Positions 63,896 to 64,000 of a stretch of DNA of 64,000 nt are shown here, one piece after another. A program made the translations under genes and the position numbers. The stretch is taken from positions 62,001 through 126,000 of the forward strand of contig CAWEBF010000004.1 of NCBI GenBank assembly GCA_963807235.1. Direction: 5' to 3'. The stretch is from CAWEBF01 sp963807235 (GTDB lineage Bacteria; Acidobacteriota; Vicinamibacteria; Vicinamibacterales; UBA2999). Below the pieces are notes generated by a model, which had not been told where the DNA came from, searched no databases, and saw nothing but the letters and a program-made list of their open reading frames with translations. Positions within the stretch are counted from its first letter, which is position 1, and every line of letters begins with the position of its first letter.

Positions 63896-64000
63896 ATGTC
63901 GGACATCTTCGTCTCGTACAAGCGGGAAGACCGCGACCGCGTGGAGCAGCTTGGCCCGCGCACTCGAGGCCGAAGGTTTCTCGGTCTGGTGGGACCCCGA
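63896..64000 (+). CDS. TIR-domain protein, start only, frameshifted
   Basis: Begins MSDIFVSYKREDRDRVEQL, the TIR-domain first strand and helix. Directly after, one extra G (in CTTGGCCCG, about 63953) shifts the frame; without it the sequence reads ARALEAEGFSVWWDP, the normal TIR continuation (helix 1 and the FSVWWDP strand). The gene runs off the right edge, so the effector or output domain is not visible. TIR proteins may be NAD-cleaving defence effectors or signalling adaptors. Confidence 0.7.
   Translation, partial: MSDIFVSYKREDRDRVEQLGPRTRGRRFLGLVGPR

Noticed and set aside
1..64000. tRNA, rRNA or CRISPR array
   Set aside because: No tRNA-like cloverleaf, rRNA core or regularly spaced repeat was seen by eye; a covariance-model scan would be needed to be certain.

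Overview
The window is GC-rich DNA from what looks like an Acidobacteriota chromosome, most likely class Vicinamibacteria (inference). The main pointers are a tandem pair of ABC-less MacB/FtsX permeases of the ADOP (acidobacterial duplicated orphan permease) type, Ser/Thr kinases fused to TolB/WD40-like propellers, a FecR-TPR-barrel protein, CarboxypepD-like TonB receptors and many small secreted proteins. I saw no rRNA, tRNA, CRISPR array or intact transposon.

Layout. 1-3.5 kb: ankyrin protein running off the left edge, cytochrome c, Tat-type sugar isomerase, small secreted protein under two Crp-like sites. 3.7-9.7 kb: FecR/TPR/beta-barrel protein, two tiny coupled ORFs, a zinc-metalloprotease lipoprotein and another lipoprotein; 5.8-9.0 kb is full of frameshifts. 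9.7-13.4 kb: leftward kinase - Crp/Fnr regulator - CHASE2 nucleotide cyclase operon, headed by a tandem pair of Crp-like palindromes. 13.5-16.3 kb: molybdenum hydroxylase (large subunit and 2Fe-2S subunit). 16.4-23.2 kb: DinB protein, a PepSY/di-haem-enzyme fusion, a second PepSY protein and a siderophore-type TonB receptor (metal uptake). 23.3-32 kb: HExxH protein, cytochrome c, Tat-exported ThDP enzyme, FkbM-like protein, BtuB-like receptor with a cobalamin riboswitch, DoxX, serine hydrolase; many of these are frameshifted. 32-49 kb: YdjM-like and DUF4142 proteins, beta-helix protein, two ADOP permeases, two kinase-propeller genes, an orphan TupA-like binding protein, TraB/GumN protein, esterase. 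The first kinase-propeller gene is bracketed by direct repeats of the TupA 3' end. 49-61.6 kb: DUF4394 protein, LacI regulator, winged-helix/FHA protein, then a tightly overlapping rightward operon: FhaA-like, a 33-residue membrane peptide, PP2C with an external beta-helix, a degenerate kinase with TPR-like tail, a single-chain SEDS/penicillin-binding-protein fusion, and a second FHA protein; a response-regulator PP2C faces it. 61.7-64 kb: secreted proteins and the start of a TIR gene.

The most notable system is the 51.6-60.5 kb operon. It has the components of the actinobacterial fhaA-fhaB-pstP-rodA-pbpA-pknA/pknB cell-wall locus, but with RodA and PbpA fused, a beta-helix on the phosphatase and a kinase that lacks key catalytic residues. 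The second is a probable self-contained cAMP-type circuit (kinase, Crp, cyclase) with matching paired operators here and at 2970-3008.

About 16 genes carry single-base frameshifts while neighbouring genes of 2-3 kb are intact. Homopolymer-type sequencing or assembly error is as likely as real decay, so broken genes are reported as one locus with the frame changes listed.
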